Shown: positions 27,179-35,397 of the stretch, piece after piece
Position numbering within the stretch: position 1 is the first letter of the stretch
Layout: each line of letters begins with the position of its first letter
Assembly (NCBI RefSeq): GCF_000744415.1
Contig: NZ_JQLW01000007.1
Location: 62,001 to 126,000, forward strand
DNA length: 64,000 nucleotides
DNA from: Ghiorsea bivora
Lineage (GTDB): Bacteria; Pseudomonadota; Zetaproteobacteria; Mariprofundales; Mariprofundaceae
Reading direction: 5' to 3'
The notes under the pieces: generated by a model
Told to the model about the DNA's origin: nothing
Databases searched by the model: none
What the model saw: only the letters and a program-made list of their open reading frames with translations
Program-made: the position numbers and the translations under genes

Positions 27179-28735
27179 ATGCAAAAATATGCACCTTGGA
27201 AATTTTGGTTGATTATTACAGTGCTGGTTGGTGCTGTGATGGGGACAGCCCCGAATGTGACAACAGTACCCAGTTGGTGGCCTGCATCTCTGAGCCAACC
27301 ATTAAACCTTGGGCTTGACCTGAAAGGTGGTATTCACCTTGTGGTTGATGTTGATATTGAGAAGGTGATTTCACAACAAGTCTCCGATAATATCAATATG
27401 ATTCGACGCTCATTGCGTGAAGAAAAAATCCGCTATAGAAAATTGGATAGCAATGCGACACAAGTTAGCGTTGTGATTAAAAAAGCTGATGATGTAGCGA
27501 AAGCCAAAAAGCTGTTGCGTAAGTTATTGGTGGGTTATGACATGGAACAAACCGATGATCATACCCTTGTATTTACAATTTCTGCAAGTGAAGCCAAAGA
27601 AATTAAATCATATGCCATTGAACAAACGATTGAAGTGATTCGTCGTCGTGTGGATGCTTTGGGTACTACGGAACCAGTGATTATGCGCCAAGGTGATAGA
27701 CGTGTTTTGGTGCAAATTCCAGGTTATGAAGATTCAGCGCATGCGAAGCTTATTATTGGGCAAACAGCGCAGCTTGATTTTAAATTGGTGGATGAAAAGG
27801 GAGACTTGGATGCAGCGGTAGCTGGCCGCGTTCCTCCAGGTGACATGATTGCATACTTTGCAGATGGTCGCCCCATTTTATTGAAAAAACGGACAGAACT
27901 GTCAGGCAAAGACGTGACTATGGCGCGGATTACCATTGATTCACAAAGCAATCAGCCTGCAGTTTCCTTGAAGTTTAACAATCAGGGTGCACGCAAGTTT
28001 GACCGTTTAACCAAGGAAAATGTTAAGAAACGTTTTGCGATTTTGCTTGAAGGTGTGGTGCAATCAGCGCCTGTGATTCAAGAGCGTATTTCAGGTGGTA
28101 CGGCACAAATTACGGGCTCATTTACGACTGAAGAAGCGCGTAACCTTGCTATTGTATTGCGTGCAGGTGCACTACCTGCGCCTATCAAGGTTGTGGAGGA
28201 GCGTTCGATTGGCCCTAGCTTAGGGAAAGACTCCATTGACCAAGGTTTAAACTCGATTCTTTATGGTTTTGTTGCCGTTTTGCTTTTCATGTTGGTTTAT
28301 TATCGTTTATTTGGTCTTTTTGCCAATATTGCCTTGGCATTTAATATTGTATTGATTGCTGCAGCCATGAGCATGATTGGTGCAACCTTAACCTTACCCG
28401 GTATTGCAGGTATCGTATTAACCATTGGTATGGCGGTGGATGCCAATGTGCTGATATTTGAGCGTATACGCGAAGAAATCACCAATGGTAAAACGCCACT
28501 TGCCGCCATTGATGGTGGTTACGATAAAGCATTTTCAACCATTATGGATGCCAATATTACAACGCTTATTGCCGCTGTTGTATTGTTCCAGTTTGGCTCG
28601 GGACCAATCAAAGGTTTTGCTGTGACACTTAGCGTTGGTATTTTGGCTTCAATGTTTACAGCGATTGTGGTGACACGTGCGATTACATATTTGATGTACC
28701 GCAAGCAAAAAAATATTAAAACATTAAGTATCTAA
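27179..28735 (+). CDS. secD: Protein translocase subunit SecD
   Basis: Inner-membrane RND-type subunit that uses the proton gradient to complete preprotein export. The 518 residues have the N-terminal helix, NLGLDLKGGIHLVVDVD, the large periplasmic P1 domain, VVEERSIGPSLGKDSI before the helix bundle, and the GMAVDANVLIFERIREE motif with the proton-path Asp in TM4. It is slightly shorter than the E. coli protein. secF follows nine bases later. Confidence 0.96.
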   Translation: MQKYAPWKFWLIITVLVGAVMGTAPNVTTVPSWWPASLSQPLNLGLDLKGGIHLVVDVDIEKVISQQVSDNINMIRRSLREEKIRYRKLDSNATQVSVVIKKADDVAKAKKLLRKLLVGYDMEQTDDHTLVFTISASEAKEIKSYAIEQTIEVIRRRVDALGTTEPVIMRQGDRRVLVQIPGYEDSAHAKLIIGQTAQLDFKLVDEKGDLDAAVAGRVPPGDMIAYFADGRPILLKKRTELSGKDVTMARITIDSQSNQPAVSLKFNNQGARKFDRLTKENVKKRFAILLEGVVQSAPVIQERISGGTAQITGSFTTEEARNLAIVLRAGALPAPIKVVEERSIGPSLGKDSIDQGLNSILYGFVAVLLFMLVYYRLFGLFANIALAFNIVLIAAAMSMIGATLTLPGIAGIVLTIGMAVDANVLIFERIREEITNGKTPLAAIDGGYDKAFSTIMDANITTLIAAVVLFQFGSGPIKGFAVTLSVGILASMFTAIVVTRAITYLMYRKQKNIKTLSI

Positions 28736-28744
28736 GGGGTTATT

Positions 28745-29689
28745 ATGCAACTTATACGTCCTGACATTAACATTGACTTCTTAGCCAGCCGTAAAAAAGC
28801 ACTCACGTTCTCTGTGTTCATGATTGTGGTTTCTTTGGCATTGATTGCCTTTAAAGGTTTGAACTTGGGCATCGACTTCACAGGTGGCACATTGGTTGAA
28901 GTACGGTTTCATCAACAAGTAAAAACAGCTGATATTCGTCAGGCTCTAGTGCCTGCTGGTTATGGGAAAGCTGTGATTCAAGAGTTTGGTTCACCTGAAG
29001 AAATCTTGATTCGAGTGCAAAACCAAGAGGGTGTTGAAGCTTCAGCCATTAGCACTGCAATTTTAGATGCATTAACAGACAAGTTTGGTGCAGACCAAGT
29101 TGAAATGCGTAGGGTTGAGTTTGTTGGTCCACAAGTGGGTGAAGAGCTGAAAACAGCAGGTATGATGGCTGTGTTTTATACATTAATTGGTATTTTAATT
29201 TATGTTATGGTGAGATTTAAGTTGCGTTTTGCTTTGGGTGCAGATGCGGCAATTTTGCATGATATTATTATTGTGGTTGGTGTGTTCTCTGCCTTACAAT
29301 TGGAGTTTTCTTTATCCGTGGTTGCAGCACTGCTGACCGTGCTTGGTTATTCGCTGAATGATACGATTGTGGTGTTTGACCGTATCCGTGAAAACTTTGA
29401 AGCCAATAAAAAGAAAAAGAATCCTTTGGATGAGGTTGAGGTGTGCAACCAATCTATTAACCAAACACTGGCTCGTACTTTGATGACTTCAGCAACCACG
29501 TTGCTTGTGGTCTTTTCATTGTATTTCTTTGGTGGTGAAGTGATTCACAACTTTGCATTTGCTTTATTGGTTGGTATTGGCGTGGGTACATACTCATCCA
29601 TCTTTATTGCATCACCCATTATGCTGGCATTAGAAGGCAAGTTTGAAATGTCCGAAGAAGAGCTAAAAGAATTGGAAAACCGCCCTTAA
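28745..29689 (+). CDS. secF: Protein translocase subunit SecF
   Basis: The 314-residue partner of SecD. GLNLGIDFTGGTLVEVRF opens the periplasmic part; RRVEFVGPQVGEEL and the TM4 GYSLNDTIVVFDRIREN motif with its conserved Asp are typical. Six membrane helices are visible. It closes the yajC-secD-secF unit, and the Mth938-domain gene follows after three bases, a common arrangement in proteobacteria. Confidence 0.96.
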   Translation: MQLIRPDINIDFLASRKKALTFSVFMIVVSLALIAFKGLNLGIDFTGGTLVEVRFHQQVKTADIRQALVPAGYGKAVIQEFGSPEEILIRVQNQEGVEASAISTAILDALTDKFGADQVEMRRVEFVGPQVGEELKTAGMMAVFYTLIGILIYVMVRFKLRFALGADAAILHDIIIVVGVFSALQLEFSLSVVAALLTVLGYSLNDTIVVFDRIRENFEANKKKKNPLDEVEVCNQSINQTLARTLMTSATTLLVVFSLYFFGGEVIHNFAFALLVGIGVGTYSSIFIASPIMLALEGKFEMSEEELKELENRP

Positions 29690-29692
29690 TTT

Positions 29693-30097
29693 ATGTTAGG
29701 TACAGCCATGCAAGGGGATATTACCCCAGATCTCGAAAGTGGACAGCGTATATTTCATGCTTATGGGGACACCTTTTTTCAACTGGGTCCTGATAAAATT
29801 GAGGCTAGTTTTTATTTTCATCAAGGTGAAGTGCATACACCTTGGTTAAAACAAGATATTTCAACATTAACCATTGCTGACTTGAAATGGCTTGAAACAC
29901 ATACACCGGAGGTTTTGGTGATTGGTACGGGCAGACGCACTGCATTTCCCAGTCATGATGTGATGGATTATTTGGCTGATTTGCATGTGGGTTTTGAATG
30001 TATGGATTCATTATCGGCAGCGCGTACGTTTAATATTTTGGTTGGGGAAGGGCGTGATATTGCAGCAGCCATGCTTTTGCCCAATGTTCGAGGTTAA
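29693..30097 (+). CDS. Mth938-like domain protein (DUF498)
   Basis: A 134-residue soluble protein. VLVIGTGRRTAFPSHDVMDYL and VGFECMDSLSAARTFNILVGEGRDIAAAMLLP are the signature parts of the Mth938/Xcc1710 (DUF498) family, related to the NDUFAF3 assembly factor in mitochondria; the bacterial function is not established. Starts at 29693 or 29708 are possible. It follows secF closely, as in many proteobacteria. Confidence 0.88.
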   Translation: MLGTAMQGDITPDLESGQRIFHAYGDTFFQLGPDKIEASFYFHQGEVHTPWLKQDISTLTIADLKWLETHTPEVLVIGTGRRTAFPSHDVMDYLADLHVGFECMDSLSAARTFNILVGEGRDIAAAMLLPNVRG

Positions 30098-30103
30098 TCC
30101 TGC

Positions 30104-30481
30104 ATGATGCCACGTTATGAACTGATGATTGAAACCCATTTCTCAGCAGCCCACCAGTTGCGTGGTTATGCTGGGGATTGTGCGCGTTTGCACGGGCATA
30201 ACTGGCATGTGCGCTTGTATGTGGGTTGTAGTGAGCTTGATGAGCTTGGTATGGGCATAGACTACAAAATCATGAAAACCGAGCTTAAAGCAGCTTTGGA
30301 TCCCTGGGATCATTATAACTTAAATGATGTAGCACCATTTGATGTGATTAACCCAACCAGTGAGAATGTGGCAGCTGAATTGTATAAAGAAATGGTCAAA
30401 CGCTTGGAAAATGATCGCCTTAAAATTTCGCGTGTTGAAATTTCAGAAACATGCACCGCTAAAGTGACGTATTGGCCATGA
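30104..30481 (+). CDS. queD: 6-carboxy-5,6,7,8-tetrahydropterin synthase
   Basis: Converts dihydroneopterin triphosphate to 6-carboxytetrahydropterin for preQ0 and queuosine synthesis. In 125 residues it shows the zinc histidines in HFSAAHQLRG and HGHNW, the CxxxHGH motif (CARLHGH) with the catalytic Cys, and the Glu in SETCTAKV. Position six bases after the Mth938 gene; together with tgt it covers the first and one of the last steps of the queuosine pathway. No preQ1 riboswitch was seen upstream. Confidence 0.93.
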   Translation: MMPRYELMIETHFSAAHQLRGYAGDCARLHGHNWHVRLYVGCSELDELGMGIDYKIMKTELKAALDPWDHYNLNDVAPFDVINPTSENVAAELYKEMVKRLENDRLKISRVEISETCTAKVTYWP

Positions 30482-30663
30482 TAAGAATCTTGCTTATAGC
30501 TGCGTTATTGGTGCTATTTTCAGCTTGTAGCGATAGTGTGGAACCTATCAAAGTTGAAAAAGGCGAACACACGCAAAAACCATATGAACAAAATGCAGTA
30601 GATGCAGTGGGTGTCGCAGAAGGTGACAAACAAGTTTCACCCAATGGACGACCTGCTTATTAA
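30478..30663 (+). CDS. Small lipoprotein of unknown function
   Basis: A 61-residue product with a lipoprotein signal (MIRILLIAALLVLFSAC) and a short, polar, probably unfolded mature chain. The ATG at 30478 overlaps the queD stop as ATGA, so it is preferred over a TTG six bases upstream. No domain is recognised; proteins of this kind often sit at the outer or inner membrane, but nothing more can be said. Confidence 0.65.
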   Translation: MIRILLIAALLVLFSACSDSVEPIKVEKGEHTQKPYEQNAVDAVGVAEGDKQVSPNGRPAY

Positions 30664-30694
30664 TCATCACATCACATCACATGGTTACTTTAGA

Positions 30695-30726
30695 GTGATA
30701 AATTTGTGATATTTATGCCTTACACT
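30695..30726 (+). promoter_or_regulatory. Two 11-bp-spaced GTGATA repeats before a -10 (msrAB)
   Basis: GTGATA occurs at 30695-30700 and 30706-30711, exactly 11 bases apart. TACACT at 30721-30726, nine bases further, is a fair -10; no good -35 is present. The layout is like that of promoters activated by OmpR/PhoB-type regulators. The same repeat is upstream of the spondin gene at 33037. Confidence 0.5.
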
Positions 30727-30757
30727 GGTCACATCTTAAAAAAGAAGGTGAACTGTG

Positions 30758-31837
30758 ATGAATAAAGTCCGAAACTATACAATTGTTTTGATAAGTATTG
30801 CGCTTCTATTGCTCACCCTACCTACATTCATAACTGCCAAAGATGATATGGCAAAAGGTAGTATGATGGGAACAATGTCCAATACAGAAAAAGCGATTTT
30901 TGCTGGTGGTTGCTTTTGGTGTATGGAAAAACCATTTGAGCAGCTTGATGGTGTAAAATCTGTGGTTTCTGGTTACAGCACGGGCAATATCAAAAATCCA
31001 ACCTACCAAAATTATATGTCAGGTGGGCATTTGGAAGTGGTTGAAATTACTTATAACCCTGCACAAACAAGTTATGAAAAACTTTTGGATGTGTTTTGGC
31101 ATCAAATTGATCCTACCGATGCTGGTGGTCAGTTTGTGGATAGGGGATATGCATACACAACGGGCATTTTTTATTTGAATGAAAAACAACACAGCCTTGC
31201 TGAAGCTTCTAAAGCCAAGATAGAAGCAAGTGGGGTGTTTTCTAAACCGATTGTGACACCCATTAAACCAGCACAAACCTTTTATATGGCAGAAACATAT
31301 CATCAAGACTATTATAAAAAGAATCCCTTACGTTATTGGTATTACCGTAAAGGTTCAGGTCGTGACCAATATTTGGATAAAATTTGGGGAAAAGACCGAG
31401 GAGAGCATAAAAAAATGGCTGACTTAAAAGATAAACTTACACCGTTACAGTATGAAGTAACCCAAGAAGAGGGCACAGAACCACCATTTAACAATGCCTA
31501 TTGGGATAATAAAGAAGCGGGCATTTATGTGGATATTGTATCGGGTGAGCCGTTGTTTAGCTCCAAAGACAAATTCAAATCAGGCACTGGCTGGCCTAGC
31601 TTTGACCGCCCATTGGTGAAAGAGAATATCATTGAGAAGGTTGATCGCCGCTTATTTAGCACCCGCACCGAAGTGCGCAGCAAACAGGGTAATTCGCACC
31701 TTGGGCATGTGTTCAACGATGGTCCAAGCGAAACCACAGGCCTGCGCTACTGCATCAATTCCGCAGCCTTGCGCTTTGTTCCTGTGAGTGAACTTGAAAA
31801 AGAAGGTTATGGTCAGTTCTTAACTTCGTTTAAATAA
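30758..31837 (+). CDS. msrAB: Exported bifunctional methionine sulfoxide reductase MsrA-MsrB
   Basis: Repairs both S- and R-methionine sulfoxide in envelope proteins. The 359 residues have a signal or anchor (about 7-27), an MsrA domain with GGCFWCME (Cys52) and an MsrB domain with [11 protein letters not shown] (Cys332). The MsrB zinc cysteines are replaced ([13 protein letters not shown]), as in many fused forms. The ATG at 30758 has GAAGGTG at seven bases, so it is preferred over GTG at 30755. The thioredoxin-like delivery domain of Neisseria MsrAB is missing; another periplasmic reductant must serve. Confidence 0.93.
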   Translation: MNKVRNYTIVLISIALLLLTLPTFITAKDDMAKGSMMGTMSNTEKAIFAGGCFWCMEKPFEQLDGVKSVVSGYSTGNIKNPTYQNYMSGGHLEVVEITYNPAQTSYEKLLDVFWHQIDPTDAGGQFVDRGYAYTTGIFYLNEKQHSLAEASKAKIEASGVFSKPIVTPIKPAQTFYMAETYHQDYYKKNPLRYWYYRKGSGRDQYLDKIWGKDRGEHKKMADLKDKLTPLQYEVTQEEGTEPPFNNAYWDNKEAGIYVDIVSGEPLFSSKDKFKSGTGWPSFDRPLVKENIIEKVDRRLFSTRTEVRSKQGNSHLGHVFNDGPSETTGLRYCINSAALRFVPVSELEKEGYGQFLTSFK

Positions 31838-31896
31838 CGTCGTAGTTTACAAGTGCTGAGTGTGATTACTTTTTAGACAGTAGATACGAATATTGT

Positions 31897-32736
31897 TTAT
31901 ACTCCATACGTTAAGACAGTCGTTACGCTAGCACCAAAAACGACAAAGGACATAGTCACCATAAACACAATCATGCTGCGTGATACGTTGTCCACATGCT
32001 TCTCATTTTTATGCTCGTCTCTTGTTTCAGTATGACTTGAATGGCTAGGTGTTGAATGTTCTTGCATATTTACATCATCACTATGATTTAGTCGCACCGT
32101 CATCATACCGTGCTTCATATGATTGGAAACTAACCACCAGTTTATCGGATAAGCTGCAATAAATCCTATCAATAATGCCATCGACATGATGAACCAGAAC
32201 TCCATTGATATTAGGCTACTACTTTCAGGTACCATACGCATGCCAAATGATGTAACGAGTACCATAGCTGCCATGAGATAATTCATTGAAACCAGTTCAG
32301 GTATAAATGTATTTTTTAGAGCCTTATAAAACGAACCACCTGACGACTCTTTCATAAACAAAGCCTGAAATATTGTCCATCCGAAGCCAAATCCCAGAAG
32401 GTATTCAAGACCAATTTCTGCTGGTTTAGATAAATGAATTATACTGCCAAGTATAGCGCCAGCTAATATTCCTAAGCCATCGCCAGCTACGCAGTGCATA
32501 GTTGAACCTAATACTTGGCGCCAAAGTGTTGCCGTGTATTTTTCGTGTAATCCAGGTAGTGGTTCGCGACATCCTAGTATGTATAAAAACGCTCCGATTG
32601 GCCCAGTATAGGCTGTGAGTAATATAAACCCCCATTTTAATACTGGCGACTCTGGAGTTTTAATGCTATCGATTGCAACAAATAGTACTGAAGCAGCCGT
32701 AAGAATAAACCATAGTAGCATTACACCTGATAACAT
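31897..32736 (-). CDS. DUF4396 polytopic membrane protein with His-rich loop
   Basis: A 279-residue membrane protein with about seven helices. GAFLYILGCREPLPGLHE and GSTMHCVAGDGLGILAGA, followed by SMNYLMAAMVLVTSFGMRM and AAYPINWWLVSNHMKHGMM, match DUF4396, a family of unknown function. A loop near residues 215-248 is rich in His, Asp and Glu (HSDD, HSTPSHSSH, DEHKNEKH) and could bind metal. It is divergent from the spondin pair and convergent with msrAB. Confidence 0.8.
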   Translation of the reverse strand: MLSGVMLLWFILTAASVLFVAIDSIKTPESPVLKWGFILLTAYTGPIGAFLYILGCREPLPGLHEKYTATLWRQVLGSTMHCVAGDGLGILAGAILGSIIHLSKPAEIGLEYLLGFGFGWTIFQALFMKESSGGSFYKALKNTFIPELVSMNYLMAAMVLVTSFGMRMVPESSSLISMEFWFIMSMALLIGFIAAYPINWWLVSNHMKHGMMTVRLNHSDDVNMQEHSTPSHSSHTETRDEHKNEKHVDNVSRSMIVFMVTMSFVVFGASVTTVLTYGV

Positions 32737-32855
32737 CTTGATTCACCTTAATTTTATTGTTAATGATCATAAATATGGGTGAGTAAAGTTATGATGTCAA
32801 TGTACCGCATATAACGCTGCAGATTAACCCTTCTGTGTTTGCATAAAATGAATAT

Positions 32856-32891
32856 AAAAAAGTGAAGTTTATTCATGTACTTAACTTTTTT
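32856..32891. terminator. Bidirectional terminator-like hairpin
   Basis: AAAAAAGTGAAGT (32856-32868) pairs with ACTTAACTTTTTT (32879-32891) with one mismatch over 13 positions and a 10-base loop. A T-tract ends the stem on either strand. Its place between divergent genes is odd for a terminator. Confidence 0.4.
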
Positions 32892-33036
32892 CACTATTGC
32901 TTCTTTTTCCATGTAATGCTCGGCAATAGGTATTACCTGTTGTGAAAGCTCCCTTTAAACATGGTGATATAGTTGTTACGATAATTACTTAGTCATATCG
33001 ATCCTAACTATGCAAACTATTAGACTTAGTTATCAC

Positions 33037-33075
33037 GTGATACAAATGTGATAAGTTGGTGATAACCGTGTGACT
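33037..33075 (+). promoter_or_regulatory. Four helically phased GTGATA-type repeats before the spondin gene
   Basis: GTGATA begins at 33037, 33048 and 33059 and GTGACT at 33070, all exactly 11 bases apart, on one face of the helix. The weak -10-like TTAATA at 33086-33091 begins 11 bases after the last repeat unit, similar to the msrAB site. The first repeat is half of a perfect palindrome. Binding by an OmpR-family regulator, perhaps that at 34680, is inference. Confidence 0.6.
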
Positions 33076-33135
33076 TCTCCATGCGTTAATAGCTGCGTTC
33101 CCAAAGAGGGGCAATAAAAATAAGGAGAAGGAATC

Positions 33136-33840
33136 ATGAAAAAACATATTACACTTGCAGGCATGGCACTTGGTTTGTTGATTAGCCAAAGTGCTTTTGC
33201 ACAAAACTTTACTGTTGCCGTGACCAATTTGACGAATGGTATCTATTTCACACCGTTGCTTGTCACCGCAGCACCATCAACCACACACCTTTATACACCG
33301 GGTATGGCTGCATCAGCCAATCTTCAAGCGATGGCTGAAGGTGGCGATACAGCGGGGTTAACAACAGACCTTATGGCAGTTGGCGCTGATATTGCAGCAG
33401 CCAATGCTACGCCAATGGCACCGGGTGCAACTGCAACGGCAACATTCACCAACACAGCCGCAGCCAACACACACTTATCGGTGGTGGGTATGCTTTTACC
33501 TACCAATGATGGCTTTGTTGGCTTGGATAGTATCATGGTGCCCACAGCCGCAGGCACATACACGTTCTTTGCCAATGCTTATGATGCTGGTACTGAAGCC
33601 AATAATGAACTTATTGTTGCGGGTAGTGGTGCGCCGAACACTTTGGGTATTCCTGCTGACCCGGGTGCTGCTAATGGCACGGGTGGTACAGGCGTTGCCG
33701 CAGTGGATGCCAATACAACCGTACATATTCACCGTGGCATCATTGGTGATACAAATCCAACGGCTGGCATCAGTGATTTGGATACAACAGTTCACCGCTG
33801 GTTAAACCCTGTGGCACAAATTGTTGTCACTGTGCAGTAA
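33136..33840 (+). CDS. Exported spondin-domain protein
   Basis: A 234-residue exported protein (signal peptide to about SAFA, residue 22) that fits the bacterial spondin_N family: FTVAVTNLTNGIYFTPLLVTA, the ASANLQAMAEGGDTAGL segment, VGMLLPTNDGFVGLDS and the HIHRGI turn near the C-terminus. The composition is Ala/Thr-rich with no cysteine in the mature part. Bacterial functions are unknown. RBS AAGGAGAAGG is strong, so high expression is likely. The second spondin gene follows after five bases. Confidence 0.82.
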   Translation: MKKHITLAGMALGLLISQSAFAQNFTVAVTNLTNGIYFTPLLVTAAPSTTHLYTPGMAASANLQAMAEGGDTAGLTTDLMAVGADIAAANATPMAPGATATATFTNTAAANTHLSVVGMLLPTNDGFVGLDSIMVPTAAGTYTFFANAYDAGTEANNELIVAGSGAPNTLGIPADPGAANGTGGTGVAAVDANTTVHIHRGIIGDTNPTAGISDLDTTVHRWLNPVAQIVVTVQ

Positions 33841-33845
33841 GGGAG

Positions 33846-34568
33846 ATGATGATGAATACTTATAAAAGTATCAATATTTTAGCCATCACCTTAGGTCTTG
33901 CGCTTTATGGTTGTAGCAGCTCTAGCACAACAACGCCAAGCAGTGGTGGTACAACTACACCAACCCCTGCATCGTATGAAATCACTTTAACCAATCTCAC
34001 GGGGGCACAAGCGATTGCACCCGTTGCCGTTGTTCTGCATACCTCAGGTTACAATATGGGTATGTTGGGAACTTCAGCAAGCCTAGCATTGGAAAAATTG
34101 GCTGAAGGTGGTGACAATGTCATGTTGCTAAGTGAAGCCAATGCCCACGCTTCTGTATTAACATCAGTGGGTGGGGCAGGTGCGATTATGCCTGCTGCAT
34201 CGGAAACATTGATGGCAAATGTGACTGATTCGGCAGGTTTGCAATTAAGCGTGGCAGGTATGCTGGTGAACACCAATGATGGTTTTGCAGCCCTACAAGG
34301 TTTGGATATTTCAACCTTGGCTGTGGGTGAATCAACATCTGCATTTTTAGCCGTGTTTGATGCAGGCACAGAAGCCAACACTGAAACAGCAGCAACCATG
34401 CCAGGCACAGGCGGGACGGGTTTTGATGCAGTGCGTGATGACACGGGCTTTATCAGCATTCATCGCGGTGTTGTGACTGTGGATGATGGTTTAGCCACAT
34501 CAGGCTTGATGGACAAACATCGGTTTGATAATCCAGCACTAAAAGTTGTTATCCGTAGAGTAAGTTAA
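33846..34568 (+). CDS. Spondin-domain lipoprotein
   Basis: A 240-residue paralogue of the preceding protein, but membrane-anchored: lipobox LALYGC at about residue 23, a Ser/Thr/Gly/Pro linker (SSSSTTTPSSGGTTTP), then the spondin_N pattern (YEITLTNLTGAQAIAPVAVV, LEKLAEGGDN, VAGMLVNTNDGFAALQGLD, ISIHRGVVT). One member soluble and one tethered suggests division of labour in the periplasm. Three ATGs (33846, 33849, 33852) are possible; GGGAG supports the later ones. A strong hairpin follows. Confidence 0.82.
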   Translation: MMMNTYKSINILAITLGLALYGCSSSSTTTPSSGGTTTPTPASYEITLTNLTGAQAIAPVAVVLHTSGYNMGMLGTSASLALEKLAEGGDNVMLLSEANAHASVLTSVGGAGAIMPAASETLMANVTDSAGLQLSVAGMLVNTNDGFAALQGLDISTLAVGESTSAFLAVFDAGTEANTETAATMPGTGGTGFDAVRDDTGFISIHRGVVTVDDGLATSGLMDKHRFDNPALKVVIRRVS

Positions 34569-34580
34569 AAGCAATGATAT

Positions 34581-34612
34581 GAAGCGGCATCAATTTTTAT
34601 TGGTGCCGCTTC
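34581..34612 (+). terminator. Hairpin after the spondin pair
   Basis: GAAGCGGCA-t-CAAT pairs with ATTG-g-TGCCGCTTC around a four-T loop, 13 pairs with one mismatch, starting 12 bases after the stop. No T-tract follows, so termination may be partial or the hairpin may protect the 3' end. Confidence 0.6.
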
Positions 34613-34679
34613 GTGGTTTGTAAGATCATAAAACCAAAACAAGACTACTTTATAAACATTAGGCATAGTTTGGAGTGAT

Positions 34680-35390
34680 ATGAACAAACAGATTCTCATC
34701 GTGGAAGACAACGCAGACCTTGCAAGCTTAATTGCCTTGCATGTGCAAGATATGGGTTGTACATCAGATATTGCAGGCGATGGCGGCAAAGCCTTGCGTC
34801 TTTATGAACAAAATGATTACGACCTTGTGCTTTTGGACATCATGTTGCCTGTGATGGATGGTATTGAGGTGTGCAAAAAGATGCGTGAGGGCGGTAAATA
34901 CATTCCCATTATGATGCTTACATCCAAAACATCTGAAATTGACCGCGTGGTGGGTTTAGAAGTCGGCGCTGATGATTATATCAGCAAACCATTCAGTATT
35001 CCTGAGCTGCTGGCGCGCATTAAAGCGCAGTTTCGTAGCGTGGATGCCTTGATTAAATCTCAAGAGAATGTGAAGCAAAATAACACCATGCAAGTGGGGG
35101 ATATGTCCATCGATTTGGCTAAACGGCAAGTCTTCATTGCAGACAAAGAAATTCAATTAACCGCCAAAGAGTTTGATTTATTGGTGTATTTTGCCAAACA
35201 CCCCGGGCAAGTGTTTACCCGTAGCCAACTGCTTGACCATGTGTGGGGTTATCAGTTTGAAGGCTATGACCATACCGTCAACACCCATATCAATCGCCTT
35301 CGTATGAAAGTGGAGCAAGATGCAGCCAATCCTGAATATATTCTTACGGTTTGGGGCGTGGGCTATAAATTTGGCGACAGTAAACGGTGA
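34680..35390 (+). CDS. OmpR-family response regulator
   Basis: A 236-residue regulator with a receiver domain (acidic pocket near Asp10, phosphorylation Asp53 in LVLLDIMLPVMDG, Thr/Ser in MMLTSKTSE) and an OmpR/PhoB winged-helix domain (about 140-232; LTAKEFDLLVYFAKHPGQVFTRSQLLDHVWGY). The kinase gene starts eight bases after its stop. Regulators of this type bind direct repeats with 10-11-base spacing, as found upstream of msrAB and the first spondin gene; that link is not proven. Confidence 0.92.
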   Translation: MNKQILIVEDNADLASLIALHVQDMGCTSDIAGDGGKALRLYEQNDYDLVLLDIMLPVMDGIEVCKKMREGGKYIPIMMLTSKTSEIDRVVGLEVGADDYISKPFSIPELLARIKAQFRSVDALIKSQENVKQNNTMQVGDMSIDLAKRQVFIADKEIQLTAKEFDLLVYFAKHPGQVFTRSQLLDHVWGYQFEGYDHTVNTHINRLRMKVEQDAANPEYILTVWGVGYKFGDSKR

Positions 35391-35397
35391 ATTGACC

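Larger units (their letters stand above)
32737..33135. other. 399-base divergent intergenic region
   Basis: Between the DUF4396 gene and the first spondin gene. It holds an A/T-rich 13-bp hairpin with T-tracts on both strands (32856-32891), a perfect 12-bp palindrome TATCACGTGATA (33031-33042), the phased GTGATA repeats and the RBS AAGGAGAAGG at 33120-33130. No convincing coding frame was seen. Confidence 0.6.

Noticed and set aside
30664-30685. CATCACATCACATCACAT short tandem repeat upstream of msrAB
   Set aside because: Only three 5-bp units; more likely simple sequence than a CRISPR or operator. The phased GTGATA site next to it is the better signal.
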